Positions 1 to 7,726 of a DNA stretch of 11,741 bases are shown here, one piece after another. How positions within the stretch are numbered: the stretch's first letter is position 1; the number at the start of each line of letters is the position of its first letter. The stretch is from Thermoplasmata archaeon. GTDB taxonomy: Archaea; Thermoplasmatota; DAOVMN01. Below the pieces are notes generated by a model, which was not told the origin of the DNA, did no database searches, and saw nothing but the letters and a program-made list of their open reading frames with translations. The position numbers and the translations under genes are program-made. The stretch spans positions 1 through 11,741 of the forward strand of contig DAOVMN010000030.1 in assembly GCA_030630685.1 (NCBI GenBank), given 5' to 3'.

Positions 1-1
1 A

Positions 2-1042
2 GACCCGTCAGGCCCGTACCATCGATCTCGTAACTCAGAAGGAAAAGGAGACAATGTAACCGATGATGTACAATTTGACCCATGGCTTGAGGTCAAAGGA
101 TACCGGCCTCCAATGGCCTTTATAGATTCTGTTTCTCCCAATCCAGCACTTGAAGGAGAAAGCATCCTGCTTACAGGTCACGGAATGGATAACGATGGTT
201 ATGTTGTACGCTATGTCTGGCGAACAGAGGAAGAAGAGCTTTACAACGGTACAGAGAGTTCGTTCACGTTGTCCGATCTTTCAATCGGGACACACATAAT
301 CTCTTTGAAGGTCATGGATAATGATGGAATATGGAGTGAAAGTGTAGAAGTAAATATGACCGTGCTACTGGACAGGCCCAAATGGCAAACCGGCGACTGC
401 TGGAAATGGAGGTACGTGTCAGGCACAACCGGAGGGAAAGAGGAAGTGATGTTGATCACTGAGGAAGTTATGAATATCAATGCCACGTACAATGCTCAGG
501 ACTGCTATGAACTGAAGGTCACATTAGTCACCTCTGGAGAAAAGGAATCCGGAAAAATATGGCTGTCCAAAGATGATTTCTCATTATTAGGACATGATTT
601 CCGTGACCTGGAACCTGCGGGTTCATTCCTCTTTCTTTCACTACTGACCCTCCCCGTGGATGTGAGTGAGGGTAATGATTTATTTTCGTGCTGGTATCAG
701 GGAATCGTTCCCGTGGGTGATAATAATTTCACGTGCTATAATTTCACAGGTAAATATTCCGAGGCCTGGATAATGTATTCCGCTGATGGAAAACACATTG
801 TCAAGCTTGATTTTCCAACGGATGATGGCTATGTCCGAATCGAGATGGAAGCAGCTTTTGACCCTGTGTCCTGCTATGATTATGGTGAACTTGACGAGGA
901 CAACGGAGGGGGGGACGGTTTCATCCCCGGGTTCGGGGCGGTAGCCATGATTTGTGCGCTCGGACTTGGTCTGATATTTTTCCATCTGAGGCGTAGGACC
1001 CGAGGGATGGGAATATTTATAAACAATCGCAAAGAAGAATGA
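2..1042 (+). CDS. C-terminal part of a PGF-CTERM surface protein (5' end outside window)
   Basis: The frame is open from base 2, so the ATG at 113 is internal and the real start lies left of the window. Upstream of that ATG the frame reads GDNVTDDVQFDPWLEV, the kind of segment that closes right-handed beta-helix (NosD-like) domains. Numbering from the Met at 113, residues 2-85 look like a PKD/Ig-like beta sandwich (SPNPALEGE, then DNDG turns). Residues 88-258 form an unrecognised extracellular domain with several Cys and N-glycosylation sequons. After an acidic, Gly-rich spacer comes GFIPGFGAVAM (270-280), a hydrophobic stretch and RRR (293-295): the PGF-CTERM tripartite signal, known in archaea as the substrate of archaeosortase A. 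The stop codon lies 4 bases before the peptidase gene, and that gene's probable TATA box sits inside this 3' end. Role inferred: a lipid-anchored cell-surface protein, ligand or substrate unknown. The domain calls are by eye; the open 5' frame is read directly. Confidence 0.8.
   Translation, partial: DPSGPYHRSRNSEGKGDNVTDDVQFDPWLEVKGYRPPMAFIDSVSPNPALEGESILLTGHGMDNDGYVVRYVWRTEEEELYNGTESSFTLSDLSIGTHIISLKVMDNDGIWSESVEVNMTVLLDRPKWQTGDCWKWRYVSGTTGGKEEVMLITEEVMNINATYNAQDCYELKVTLVTSGEKESGKIWLSKDDFSLLGHDFRDLEPAGSFLFLSLLTLPVDVSEGNDLFSCWYQGIVPVGDNNFTCYNFTGKYSEAWIMYSADGKHIVKLDFPTDDGYVRIEMEAAFDPVSCYDYGELDEDNGGGDGFIPGFGAVAMICALGLGLIFFHLRRRTRGMGIFINNRKEE
1016..1023 (+). promoter_or_regulatory. Probable TATA box of the M14 peptidase gene
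   Basis: The sequence TTTATAAA is centred about 27 bases before the ATG at 1047. This is the usual archaeal TATA-to-start-site distance, so transcription would begin at or next to the start codon (leaderless mRNA). No ribosome binding site is visible in the 4-base gap after the upstream stop, which agrees with this. The box lies within the last codons of the preceding gene. Confidence 0.5.
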
Positions 1043-1046
1043 CCTC

Positions 1047-4000
1047 ATGAGAATAAACCTGAGAAAATTCCTGTTCTTTACCCTAACACTCGCCCTTTTC
1101 CTCATCGCCATCTCCGCCCTTGATTCGGCACGAGCGGACCCGGAGTACCACCCGTATCACGAGGTTGTGCAAGACATGGAATCCGTTGCAGAGAATCATC
1201 CCGACATTGTACGCCTATACAACCTCACCGAGGAGTACGGCGTCCCGCTTACACATCAGAACCGCTCCGTGCTTGCCCTTCGCATAACGGACCCGGACGG
1301 CGACTCCAGTGAACCCGAGGTGCTAATCACAGGCTGCCACCATGCCAGGGAATGGATCAGTGTCGAGGTTCCGCTCTATTTCATCCACTACCTTGTGGAT
1401 AATTACGGCACTGACCCGTATGTCACCTACTTAGTGGATAATCGGGACATCTGGATAATCCCCATGGTTAATCCGGACGGGTATATAAAGTCCTGGGCAC
1501 AGAACGACAGGGCCAACAATGGCTCTGGCTGGAGAAAGAACTGCCGAGACAACAACGGGGACGGAAAGATAGACGGGAACGATGGAGTGGACCCGAACCG
1601 GAACTACGGGTACAAATGGGGTTACGACGATTCCGGTTCCTCTCCAAATCCTACACGCTTGACCTACCGCGGCCCCTCACCTTTCTCCGAACCAGAAACA
1701 CAGGCGATTCGCGCCCTTTCCCTTGACAAGGACTTCGATGTGGTCATCCACTATCATTCTTACATGAACGCTATCCTCTACCCCTGGGCCTACGCGGATC
1801 TGGACACCCCGGACCACGAGACCTTTGTGAGGCTTGCAAAGCAGATGGCTCTGTATAATGGGTATGTCTATGGGAACTCCAAGAGCGGAACGGTCTACAA
1901 CTGCAACGGCGAGGCGACCGACTGGCATTACGCGAATAGGAGCAGCTTCGCCTTCACCATCGAGCTTGGATCGAACAAAGACAAATTTATCCCCGACGAA
2001 TCCAGGATCATCCCTATCTGCGAGGAGAACCTCCAGGTGAACCTCTTTGCTTGCCTGGCTGCGGATGACCCGAGGAGTCTGGAGGAGTTTGCTGACCCGG
2101 AGGCAAATGCCGATTCCTCCGGGCTGTGGAATCATTCCGGCTTAGGGGATCACTGGATGACGGCATCCGAGGCGGCTGTCGGCGAGCATTCCTGGTATTG
2201 CCAGGTTCATACCGAGCCCGAGACCCTGGCCGAATTAAAGCTGAACCTTACCTTGATCCGGGAGGAGCACATGTTCCTGAGCCTCTGGGAAAAATACGAC
2301 CTTTCCTGGGGCTCGGATACCGGTGTGTTCCTCAAGGACGAAGGCGGGGAATATACACAATTGGAGGAGTATATCCCGGAACAGGGAACTCGAAGCCCTG
2401 TCTCGGATTGGAGGCCTGTCTACTACAACCTTACCCCTTACCTCGATTCTTCCCCAAGGACACTGAGCTTTATCCTTGATTCCGACAATGGCGGGGCAGG
2501 TGATTACTGGTACATCGACGGCCTCAGGATCGCCTCCGCACCGCCTTTCGAGTTGCGCGGGGATGGGAATGAGGATAACGAGGAATACAACTTCACAATC
2601 GACCCTGAGCACTACGAGCTAAAGCTCCTTCCCGGGGAGGGGCACACGATCCCTGTGAACATCACCAATGAGGCGAAGGAGAACAATACCATCGATCTTT
2701 CCTCCCGAACGGACCAGAGCGATTGGCTCATCAACCTCACTGTGGGAGGGGAGGAAGTGGATAACGTATCTCTAACACCCGATGAGACCAGGATGGTGAA
2801 CATTACCCTTACCCTTCCGGAGGGGCTCTTAGCCGGGGAACTGGGAAACTTTACCGTTTCCTTCCAATCCAGGGAGAACACCTCCCAGAATCGCTCCCTC
2901 TCGATCAATGCGAGTGTCGGGGTATTCTACAACATCTCCCTACACGATCCCGGGGAGGTGAGCATAAGGCCCAAGGAGGAGAAAGTGATCGAGCTCACAG
3001 TCCACAATCACGGCAACTCCAGGGTGAAGATCAGCCCTGACCTCACCGTCCTTTCAGGGAATGATGAGGAATGGAGCTTCTCCTTCCCGGATGACCCAAC
3101 AGCCGAACCCTATTCTCATGAATATCTCTACCTGAACGTTACCGCACCTGCAAAGATAGACCCGGGCACCAGGCTGAAGCTGGAGATCGGGGTGGAAGTG
3201 GAGGGACATCCAGGTGGATCCGGCAGGGATGCCCGGGAGATGGATCTGATCATCGAGGAGTACGTGGAGGCGGGCTTTGTCCTTTTGAGCAGCCCAGAAG
3301 CGGTGCCTGGTGAGGAGAGCGAGTTCAGGCTCAAGCTCATGAACCACGGGAATGTGATGAAGACATTCGACCTGGCCATCACCTCGGACTGGGAAGCCTA
3401 TCTCTCGGAACCATCAAAGCAGCTCGATGCCTATTCCAACGCCATCCTCACCCTGACCCTGATCCCACCCGAGGGCATCTATCCGGATGAGCAGGCAAGT
3501 GTAAGGCTGAATATCCGGGTCGAGGGCTCGCTTCTCAATTCCACCGAGCTTACCTTTACCTCCACTGCCTCCTATCGAGTGGAGATAGATGCCGAGGACA
3601 CGAACCTCACCATACCGGCCGGGCGTTATAAAACGGTATCCCTGACCGTTTATAATCGCGGGAATACCGCCAATAACATAACAATGAGTGTGGGGAATCC
3701 CGGGGGATTCGAGTTAGAGTTCTCCAAGGAGGAACTTCTTATTCAGGCATTTGGTTCGAGGACGATCGACCTGAATATCACCACCCCTCCCTCTCTGAAT
3801 TACGGAGACCTCCTTTGCCTCACTCCCACCGCCGCCTCGGACGATGAACCCGAACAATCCGATTCTGTCTCTCTCGATCTCACCATCGGGAAGAGCTATG
3901 GAGTAAAGCTTTCCATCGATTCCGAGGACAGGAAGCAGGAGGCCTCTCCTAAAGAGCAGGCGGAATTCCTCGTTACCCTGGAGAATACCGGTAATGCCAG

Positions 4001-5249
4001 GACGATCATAAACCTTACACTGAGCGGGGTGCCCGAGGGGTGGACCGCACGGCTGGATGACTACAATATCTCCGTGGACAGCGGGAAGAGCAGAAAGTTC
4101 CACCTATATGTCTTGCCTTCATCCGGTGCCAAGAACAAAGATGAGGCCAGGATCACGGTTACCGCACAGTGCGGGGACGATGATTTCGGTTATGAAACGT
4201 ATGATATTTCCGTCACCACCATCGTAAGGAATGGGAAATCAGAAGACGGCATCTCCGTCCTTCACATTGTGGCCGGGGTCCTTGCGCTTGTGTTTATTGG
4301 GATTGTGGGCTTCATCTTTCTCCAACAGAGGAAAGAAGTCCTGCCCTCCTTATTGGCAAGGATAGATAGAATGCTCGGCCAGGGCCCCTCGGCAGTTAGG
4401 ACTAAAGAGGAGGCCGTGGAGGAGAGGCCGGCACCAGTTATCCAGAATGTCTCCTGTCCGTCTTGCGAAGTCAGGTTCGATGTGGAACTCCCGAAGACCG
4501 GGAAGAAGACTTCAAAGACCATCTGCCCGGAATGCGGGACCATCTTCTCATTCGAAAGGGAGGAGCCGAAGGAAGAGGAGACCAGGCCCAAGGAGGGGGC
4601 AGGGGTGCTGGCTGCCGGCGTTCAGAATGTGGCCTGCCCCTTCTGCAATGCCAGGTTCGATGTGGAACTCCCGAAGGGCGAAAAGAAGACGGTAAGGACC
4701 ATGTGCCTAGAATGCGGGGCCATCTTCTCCTTCGAAAGGGGGAAACCCGAGGCGGAAAAGCGAGAGGAAGAGATCGAAGGGGTGCCCGGGGAAAAGGAAG
4801 AGGAAAAGCGAGAGGAGGAGATCGAAGGGGTGCCCGGGGGAAAAGAAGAGGAAAAAGAGATGCAGAGGAAAGAAGAGGTGCCCGGGGGAAAGGAAGAGGA
4901 AAAAGAGATGGTGAAGGAAGAAGGGGAACCAAAGAGGAAGGAAGAGGAAAAAGAGATGGTGAGGGAAGAAGGGGAGATGCCAGAAGAGACCAAAGGTGAA
5001 GAGGCCGAAGAACCATCAAGAACACCGACCTCCGAACCAATAAAGACAAAGGTAAAGGTCGTTACAAAAGAGGCAGCAAAACCTCTGTCTCTCAAGCTCG
5101 AACCACCATCATCCGGCATAGTGGTACCCAAGACAATGAGATGTCCGAAATGCGGGCATAAGGTATTCCTCAAGGGAAAGGAGGAGAGAGTCAAATGTAT
5201 ATTCTGCGGTACCGTTATCATTATAGAGAGGGAGAAGAAAGGGGAATAA
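1047..5249 (+). CDS. Secreted, membrane-anchored M14 zinc carboxypeptidase with cytoplasmic zinc-ribbon tail
   Basis: The family removes C-terminal amino acids from peptides using one zinc ion; here this would happen outside the cell. Residues 1-30 are a signal peptide (KFLFFTLTLALFLIAIS). Residues about 34-340 are the M14 domain: HxxE at H99/E102 (CHHAREWIS), R163, N184-R185 (DPNRNY), the third zinc ligand in HYHSY (probably H237) and the catalytic Glu in FTIELG (E306), so all key residues are present. Residues about 354-495 look like an immune-inhibitor-A/MAM jelly roll ending in DYWYIDGLRI. Five Ig-like NEW3/COG1470-type domains follow (about 515-625, 627-738, 740-842, 843-949, 951-1060). 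A membrane helix spans 1069-1092 with positive residues after it, placing the C-terminus inside. The tail has two MJ0042-type zinc ribbons (C1137/C1140/C1160/C1163 and C1197/C1200/C1220/C1223), a 16-residue charged repeat (1239-1318) and a third ribbon (C1366/C1369/C1384/C1387). Peptidase activity is a firm family call; the role of the tail is unknown. Confidence 0.93.
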   Translation: MRINLRKFLFFTLTLALFLIAISALDSARADPEYHPYHEVVQDMESVAENHPDIVRLYNLTEEYGVPLTHQNRSVLALRITDPDGDSSEPEVLITGCHHAREWISVEVPLYFIHYLVDNYGTDPYVTYLVDNRDIWIIPMVNPDGYIKSWAQNDRANNGSGWRKNCRDNNGDGKIDGNDGVDPNRNYGYKWGYDDSGSSPNPTRLTYRGPSPFSEPETQAIRALSLDKDFDVVIHYHSYMNAILYPWAYADLDTPDHETFVRLAKQMALYNGYVYGNSKSGTVYNCNGEATDWHYANRSSFAFTIELGSNKDKFIPDESRIIPICEENLQVNLFACLAADDPRSLEEFADPEANADSSGLWNHSGLGDHWMTASEAAVGEHSWYCQVHTEPETLAELKLNLTLIREEHMFLSLWEKYDLSWGSDTGVFLKDEGGEYTQLEEYIPEQGTRSPVSDWRPVYYNLTPYLDSSPRTLSFILDSDNGGAGDYWYIDGLRIASAPPFELRGDGNEDNEEYNFTIDPEHYELKLLPGEGHTIPVNITNEAKENNTIDLSSRTDQSDWLINLTVGGEEVDNVSLTPDETRMVNITLTLPEGLLAGELGNFTVSFQSRENTSQNRSLSINASVGVFYNISLHDPGEVSIRPKEEKVIELTVHNHGNSRVKISPDLTVLSGNDEEWSFSFPDDPTAEPYSHEYLYLNVTAPAKIDPGTRLKLEIGVEVEGHPGGSGRDAREMDLIIEEYVEAGFVLLSSPEAVPGEESEFRLKLMNHGNVMKTFDLAITSDWEAYLSEPSKQLDAYSNAILTLTLIPPEGIYPDEQASVRLNIRVEGSLLNSTELTFTSTASYRVEIDAEDTNLTIPAGRYKTVSLTVYNRGNTANNITMSVGNPGGFELEFSKEELLIQAFGSRTIDLNITTPPSLNYGDLLCLTPTAASDDEPEQSDSVSLDLTIGKSYGVKLSIDSEDRKQEASPKEQAEFLVTLENTGNARTIINLTLSGVPEGWTARLDDYNISVDSGKSRKFHLYVLPSSGAKNKDEARITVTAQCGDDDFGYETYDISVTTIVRNGKSEDGISVLHIVAGVLALVFIGIVGFIFLQQRKEVLPSLLARIDRMLGQGPSAVRTKEEAVEERPAPVIQNVSCPSCEVRFDVELPKTGKKTSKTICPECGTIFSFEREEPKEEETRPKEGAGVLAAGVQNVACPFCNARFDVELPKGEKKTVRTMCLECGAIFSFERGKPEAEKREEEIEGVPGEKEEEKREEEIEGVPGGKEEEKEMQRKEEVPGGKEEEKEMVKEEGEPKRKEEEKEMVREEGEMPEETKGEEAEEPSRTPTSEPIKTKVKVVTKEAAKPLSLKLEPPSSGIVVPKTMRCPKCGHKVFLKGKEERVKCIFCGTVIIIEREKKGE
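4441..4740 (+). repeat. Tandem duplication of a zinc-ribbon segment (period 180 bp)
   Basis: Bases 4441-4560 and 4621-4740 are closely similar copies offset by exactly 180 bases. They include an identical run of about 20 bases (AGGTTCGATGTGGAACTCCC) and identical ends (TTCGAAAGGG). They encode the first two zinc ribbons of the peptidase tail (QNVxCPxC...RFDVELPK...CxECGxIFSFER). The 60-base spacer between copies encodes a Glu/Lys-rich linker. Confidence 0.85.
4761..5000 (+). repeat. In-frame 48-bp tandem repeat encoding a 16-residue charged unit
   Basis: Five consecutive 48-base units (4761, 4809, 4857, 4905, 4953) encode 16-residue blocks: REEEIEGVPGEKEEEK, REEEIEGVPGGKEEEK, EMQRKEEVPGGKEEEK, EMVKEEGEPKRKEEEK and a degenerate EMVREEGEMPEETKGE. 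The first two are nearly identical. The DNA is extremely purine-rich on the coding strand. Its length could vary by replication slippage without breaking the frame. It probably forms a flexible or single-helix cytoplasmic spacer between zinc ribbons two and three. Confidence 0.85.
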
Positions 5250-5279
5250 GTCTTAGTGCCAGCCCGGAATGCAGGGCGG

Positions 5280-5320
5280 TGTCAACTACCATAGGCTAAA
5301 GCCCATAGCGTGCTGCTAAG
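5280..5320. repeat. IS200/IS605-like terminal hairpin remnant (tentative)
   Basis: GTCAACTACC followed by an imperfect stem around GGCTAAAGCC resembles the subterminal hairpins seen at the ends of IS200/IS605-family elements and related REP-like sequences. No transposase (TnpA or TnpB) reading frame is nearby, so at most a solo end or scar remains. It could also act as a structured 3' end for the peptidase mRNA. The stem is imperfect beyond the central GGC/GCC. Confidence 0.3.
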
Positions 5321-5325
5321 AAGCT

Positions 5326-5384
5326 TTAGATTTCAACCAAAGAAATATAAATGGAAAGCAAAATACAAAGATGCTACGAAATCT
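5326..5384. promoter_or_regulatory. Inverted repeat around the toxin-antitoxin promoter (possible operator)
   Basis: AGATTTC at 5328-5334 is matched by its exact reverse complement GAAATCT at 5378-5384, with partial extension outward. The arms bracket the predicted TATA box and start-site region. RelB-type antitoxins and their toxin complexes are known to repress their own promoters, so this could be the operator. Seven-base arms in AT-rich DNA can also occur by chance. Confidence 0.25.
5343..5352 (+). promoter_or_regulatory. Probable TATA box of the toxin-antitoxin operon
   Basis: AAATATAAAT lies in the intergenic region and predicts a start site near 5374, about 45 bases before the antitoxin ATG at 5421. 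This mRNA would carry a leader with AAGTGAT just ahead of the ATG, which resembles an archaeal ribosome binding site. Confidence 0.45.
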
Positions 5385-5420
5385 TAGATCAACGAGCTAC
5401 TACTAAATTGAAGTGATACC

Positions 5421-5630
5421 ATGTCCGATGTTGAAGAACTATCCGTGATAGAAAAGATTTATGCAGAAATCCTTTCCATGAAAGAAGGACTGGATGAGAT
5501 CCGATCTGCAATAATCCATGAAGATGAACCGGATGAAGAAGAGATCAAAGCCTACAATGAAGGAATGAAAGATGTTTCATCCGGAAATGCCAGGTCCTGG
5601 GATGACGTGAAGCGTGATCTGGGTGTATAA
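5421..5630 (+). CDS. relB: RelB-type antitoxin
   Basis: This is a 69-residue, strongly acidic protein. The N-terminal half (about 6-33) looks like an amphipathic, coiled-coil helix suited to dimerisation. The C-terminal half has the pattern EIKAYNEGMKD...ARSWDDVKRDLG, typical of archaeal antitoxins, in which this segment wraps around the RelE/ParE-fold toxin and covers its active site. It is followed at once by a RelE-like gene, with the last A of its TAA being the first base of the toxin ATG, an arrangement that supports translational coupling. AAGTGAT precedes the ATG and supports this start. The gene is AT-rich compared with the peptidase upstream, suggesting acquisition by transfer. The family call rests on size, C-terminal pattern and context; N-terminal DNA binding is not evident by motif. 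It is likely autoregulatory together with its toxin. Confidence 0.75.
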   Translation: MSDVEELSVIEKIYAEILSMKEGLDEIRSAIIHEDEPDEEEIKAYNEGMKDVSSGNARSWDDVKRDLGV

Positions 5631-5896
5631 TGTTTAAAATCTCTCTTTCATCAAAGGCTGAACGTGAAATCAAGAAGGCCCCAAAAAACATTTTAACTGA
5701 AATTGCAAAAGCAATTGACAGCTTAAAGCCGACTCATTATCCAGAGAGATATGATGTCAAAAAATTAAAGGGATTGGATCATGGATACCGCATCAGGATA
5801 AGAGATTGGAGAATTTTATATAATGTGAATTTCAAGAAGAAAGAAATATCAATTGTTTCAATAATCCCTAGAAAGAAGGCATACAAAAAGAAATAA
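5630..5896 (+). CDS. relE: RelE/ParE-superfamily toxin
   Basis: This is an 88-residue basic protein of the usual size for archaeal RelE. It contains the family core: two N-terminal helices after a short strand (SSKAEREIKKAPKNI), KKLKGLDHGYRIRIRDWRILYNV (split here as positions 45-66), then strands ending IVSIIPRKKAYKK. Arg54, Arg56, Arg61 and Tyr64 fall in the conserved strand region, and Arg81 and Tyr85 near the C-terminus sit where RelE enzymes carry catalytic or RNA-contacting residues. RelE toxins cut mRNA in the ribosomal A site; ParE relatives instead poison gyrase, and sequence reading cannot fully separate the two, though the Arg-rich core favours RelE. It overlaps the antitoxin stop codon by one base (TAATG), so the two are co-translated. 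Nothing looks truncated, so the module is probably functional. Confidence 0.8.
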   Translation: MFKISLSSKAEREIKKAPKNILTEIAKAIDSLKPTHYPERYDVKKLKGLDHGYRIRIRDWRILYNVNFKKKEISIVSIIPRKKAYKKK

Positions 5897-5958
5897 TGTA
5901 AGTTGAGCCAACCCAACCTGCCGCATCACATTGCACACCTCGCTAAACAGGTAAAAAC

Positions 5959-5967
5959 AGATAAATA
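5959..5967 (+). promoter_or_regulatory. Probable TATA box for the Cys-rich hypothetical gene
   Basis: AGATAAATA predicts transcription from about 5990, which lies past the in-between ATG at 5978 and about 35 bases ahead of the ATG at 6025. GAGGT at 6011-6015 then serves as a ribosome binding site 9 bases before that ATG. Together they support 6025 as the start. Confidence 0.4.
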
Positions 5968-6024
5968 GGTTAATCCCATGGCCATCCCATCTATCCGAAA
6001 AAGAACACACGAGGTTGAACAGGA

Positions 6025-7611
6025 ATGGCACAAACTCAGAAGCTCAGGATGGGGATGGCCCGCTCAAGCTCCAAGACCAAGGAAAAGGAGCTCATCAAGC
6101 TTGCCAAACGCCTGGCCAAGAACCCCCTGGTCGTGCTACCGGAATGCACCCCCGATTGCGACAAGGACCCGTTCGCAAGGGTTACAAGATCCCTTGAACG
6201 CATAAAAGAAGCGGCAGAGGACGAGGAGCTCCTCAAGAAGCTGTCGAAAAAGGGAGACCCTTTAGCCCGGGCCGTAGCGGGCACCATCCTTTTGAAGCAT
6301 GCGGGTAAGGTACCCATGCTTGCAGTGTTCAGGACACCCTGGGGTGAAGCGAGCTATGCCATGCGGGGTAAAACGACCAAGGAGAGGCTCGTTGGTGTGC
6401 AGAACATGGACCATCCGATCTGGAGGCTCTTCTCGGTCATCGACATCGTGAAGAAGAAGAGAGTCTATGTGTATTCGGGCAAGAAAAAGATGGTGTGCAC
6501 GGGCAGGGCCCCGCATCCTCCGAAGGATTTCGTGGACTGGGACCTCAGGCATCTTCCCTATCACCTCAACCGCAGCGGCAGGATTCATTCATGCAAGCAT
6601 CTCAAGGCCGAGGAGGTGGAGAAAGGAGTTGCCGAAGGAAAGGCTTACCTGCATCTACACTGGATATCTGCGGATCGGGTCATCGCATTATGCGAGCAAT
6701 GTGCGGGAAAGGAGAATACCCCTGCCCTGTTATCAAGGTACATGGCCGGGCCCAGGGTCATCGAGGACTTTGAGATAGATGTCCGATACCGGCCTGTCTG
6801 CGGGATAGAGGATTGTTCCCAGTGCCAGGGGGAGTGGGGTCTTGAAAGACAGGATCTAAAGGAATACAGAAAAGCCAGACTCACGGACCTGGAGCTCATA
6901 CAGAGAGGAAAAAAGGCCTTCGAGAACAGCATAACAGGAGGAGGAACCACCGTCTACATGGCAGGCGGCATCTGCTATGGCAAAGACAGGGATGCCTTCA
7001 TAGATTCCCTGAGGCCGGATGAGATAGAAAGGGCGGCACTCGAGGCCGCTCTCGAGGCACACGATGGCTCACTGATAACGGACGGGGTAACCCCCGGTAA
7101 GATCCTCTCGATATTATGGGAGGAACACGGTAAGAGGGCACTGAATGCCGTGACCGGTGATCCAGAACTCTCCGAAGAGTTAATCCGCGGTTATGACCCC
7201 TCTAAGACCTCGGTCTCTTCCATACTCCATGAGGGGGCCAAGCTCATCAAGATCCATGCCGTTCTTTCCACGCTGCCCGAGTATTCCTCGCTCCCCAAGG
7301 ACTGGGAATTCGCCGACGGTGTTGCCAGGAGCTACAGGACCGGAGGGAAGGAAGAGGCTCTCAAGGTGGCGGATAAACACAAAAATGTCTCAAAGGCATT
7401 GGCCTGGGCGTTCCTCAGGGCTATAGACGCCTCAGCAGGCAAGGAATGGATGTTCAATGAGATCGAGAGGGAGCTTGGGAATGCTGTAAAGGAACAGGCA
7501 AGGGGACTTCTCCAGGCGGAAAGTACGGATTATCACAAAGCCCTGTCGGAGCTCATGAGGGCTGTGGGTTCCTCATCGACCGAGGTGGAACCTTCAGGGA
7601 AGAACAGGTGA
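6025..7611 (+). CDS. Hypothetical protein with clustered Cys/His residues (unrecognised family)
   Basis: I do not recognise this 528-residue protein. There is no signal peptide or membrane helix, so it is probably cytoplasmic. The start is rich in Lys/Arg (1-33). Possible metal-binding groups are C41-x3-C45 (PECTPDCD), C158, H188/C190/H192 (IHSCKH), C223-x2-C226 (CEQC) and C259-x4-C264-x2-C267 (CGIEDCSQC), with C317 further on. Residues 95-215 look mixed alpha/beta (PMLAVFRTPWGEASY, RVYVYSGKKKMVCTG). From about 325 to 515 the sequence is mostly helical with Lys/Glu-rich stretches. The pairs at 223-226 and 259-267 could form one treble-clef or zinc-ribbon-like site. Alternatives are a nucleic-acid-binding protein or an enzyme with a structural zinc. 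GAGGT nine bases upstream supports the chosen ATG; the Mets at 9 and 11 are other possible starts. Base composition and codon use resemble the peptidase gene, so it looks native. It stands alone: the next gene is on the opposite strand. Confidence 0.8.
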   Translation: MAQTQKLRMGMARSSSKTKEKELIKLAKRLAKNPLVVLPECTPDCDKDPFARVTRSLERIKEAAEDEELLKKLSKKGDPLARAVAGTILLKHAGKVPMLAVFRTPWGEASYAMRGKTTKERLVGVQNMDHPIWRLFSVIDIVKKKRVYVYSGKKKMVCTGRAPHPPKDFVDWDLRHLPYHLNRSGRIHSCKHLKAEEVEKGVAEGKAYLHLHWISADRVIALCEQCAGKENTPALLSRYMAGPRVIEDFEIDVRYRPVCGIEDCSQCQGEWGLERQDLKEYRKARLTDLELIQRGKKAFENSITGGGTTVYMAGGICYGKDRDAFIDSLRPDEIERAALEAALEAHDGSLITDGVTPGKILSILWEEHGKRALNAVTGDPELSEELIRGYDPSKTSVSSILHEGAKLIKIHAVLSTLPEYSSLPKDWEFADGVARSYRTGGKEEALKVADKHKNVSKALAWAFLRAIDASAGKEWMFNEIERELGNAVKEQARGLLQAESTDYHKALSELMRAVGSSSTEVEPSGKNR

Positions 7612-7622
7612 AGGATTAAGGC

Positions 7623-7634
7623 AATAAAAAATCA
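7623..7634 (-). terminator. Possible poly-T terminator of the solenoid gene
   Basis: On the minus strand the sequence reads GATTTTTTATTG about 95 bases past the stop of the 12-residue-repeat gene. Archaeal RNA polymerase is known to stop at runs of five or more T without needing a hairpin. The T run is short and no other evidence is visible. Confidence 0.25.
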
Positions 7635-7726
7635 GACTGGAGAAATATGAATGTGCCTGTTATTCCTGCAGCCAAATCCTGTGTTCACTCATGACATTAT
7701 GATTTACTCCCCCTTAGCCTTATCCG

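Noticed and set aside
4463..5221. Several long open frames on both strands across the peptidase tail
   Set aside because: They arise from the purine-rich repeat and give Arg/Ser/Pro-rich peptides with no domain; the peptidase frame explains the region.
5978..6205. Short plus-strand open frame starting ATGGCCATCCC, ahead of and overlapping the Cys-rich gene
   Set aside because: Its start lies before the predicted transcription start and the frame overlaps the much longer gene out of phase; the peptide is low-complexity.
7647..7694. Fifteen-codon open frame between the convergent genes
   Set aside because: Too short, no ribosome binding site, no recognisable peptide.
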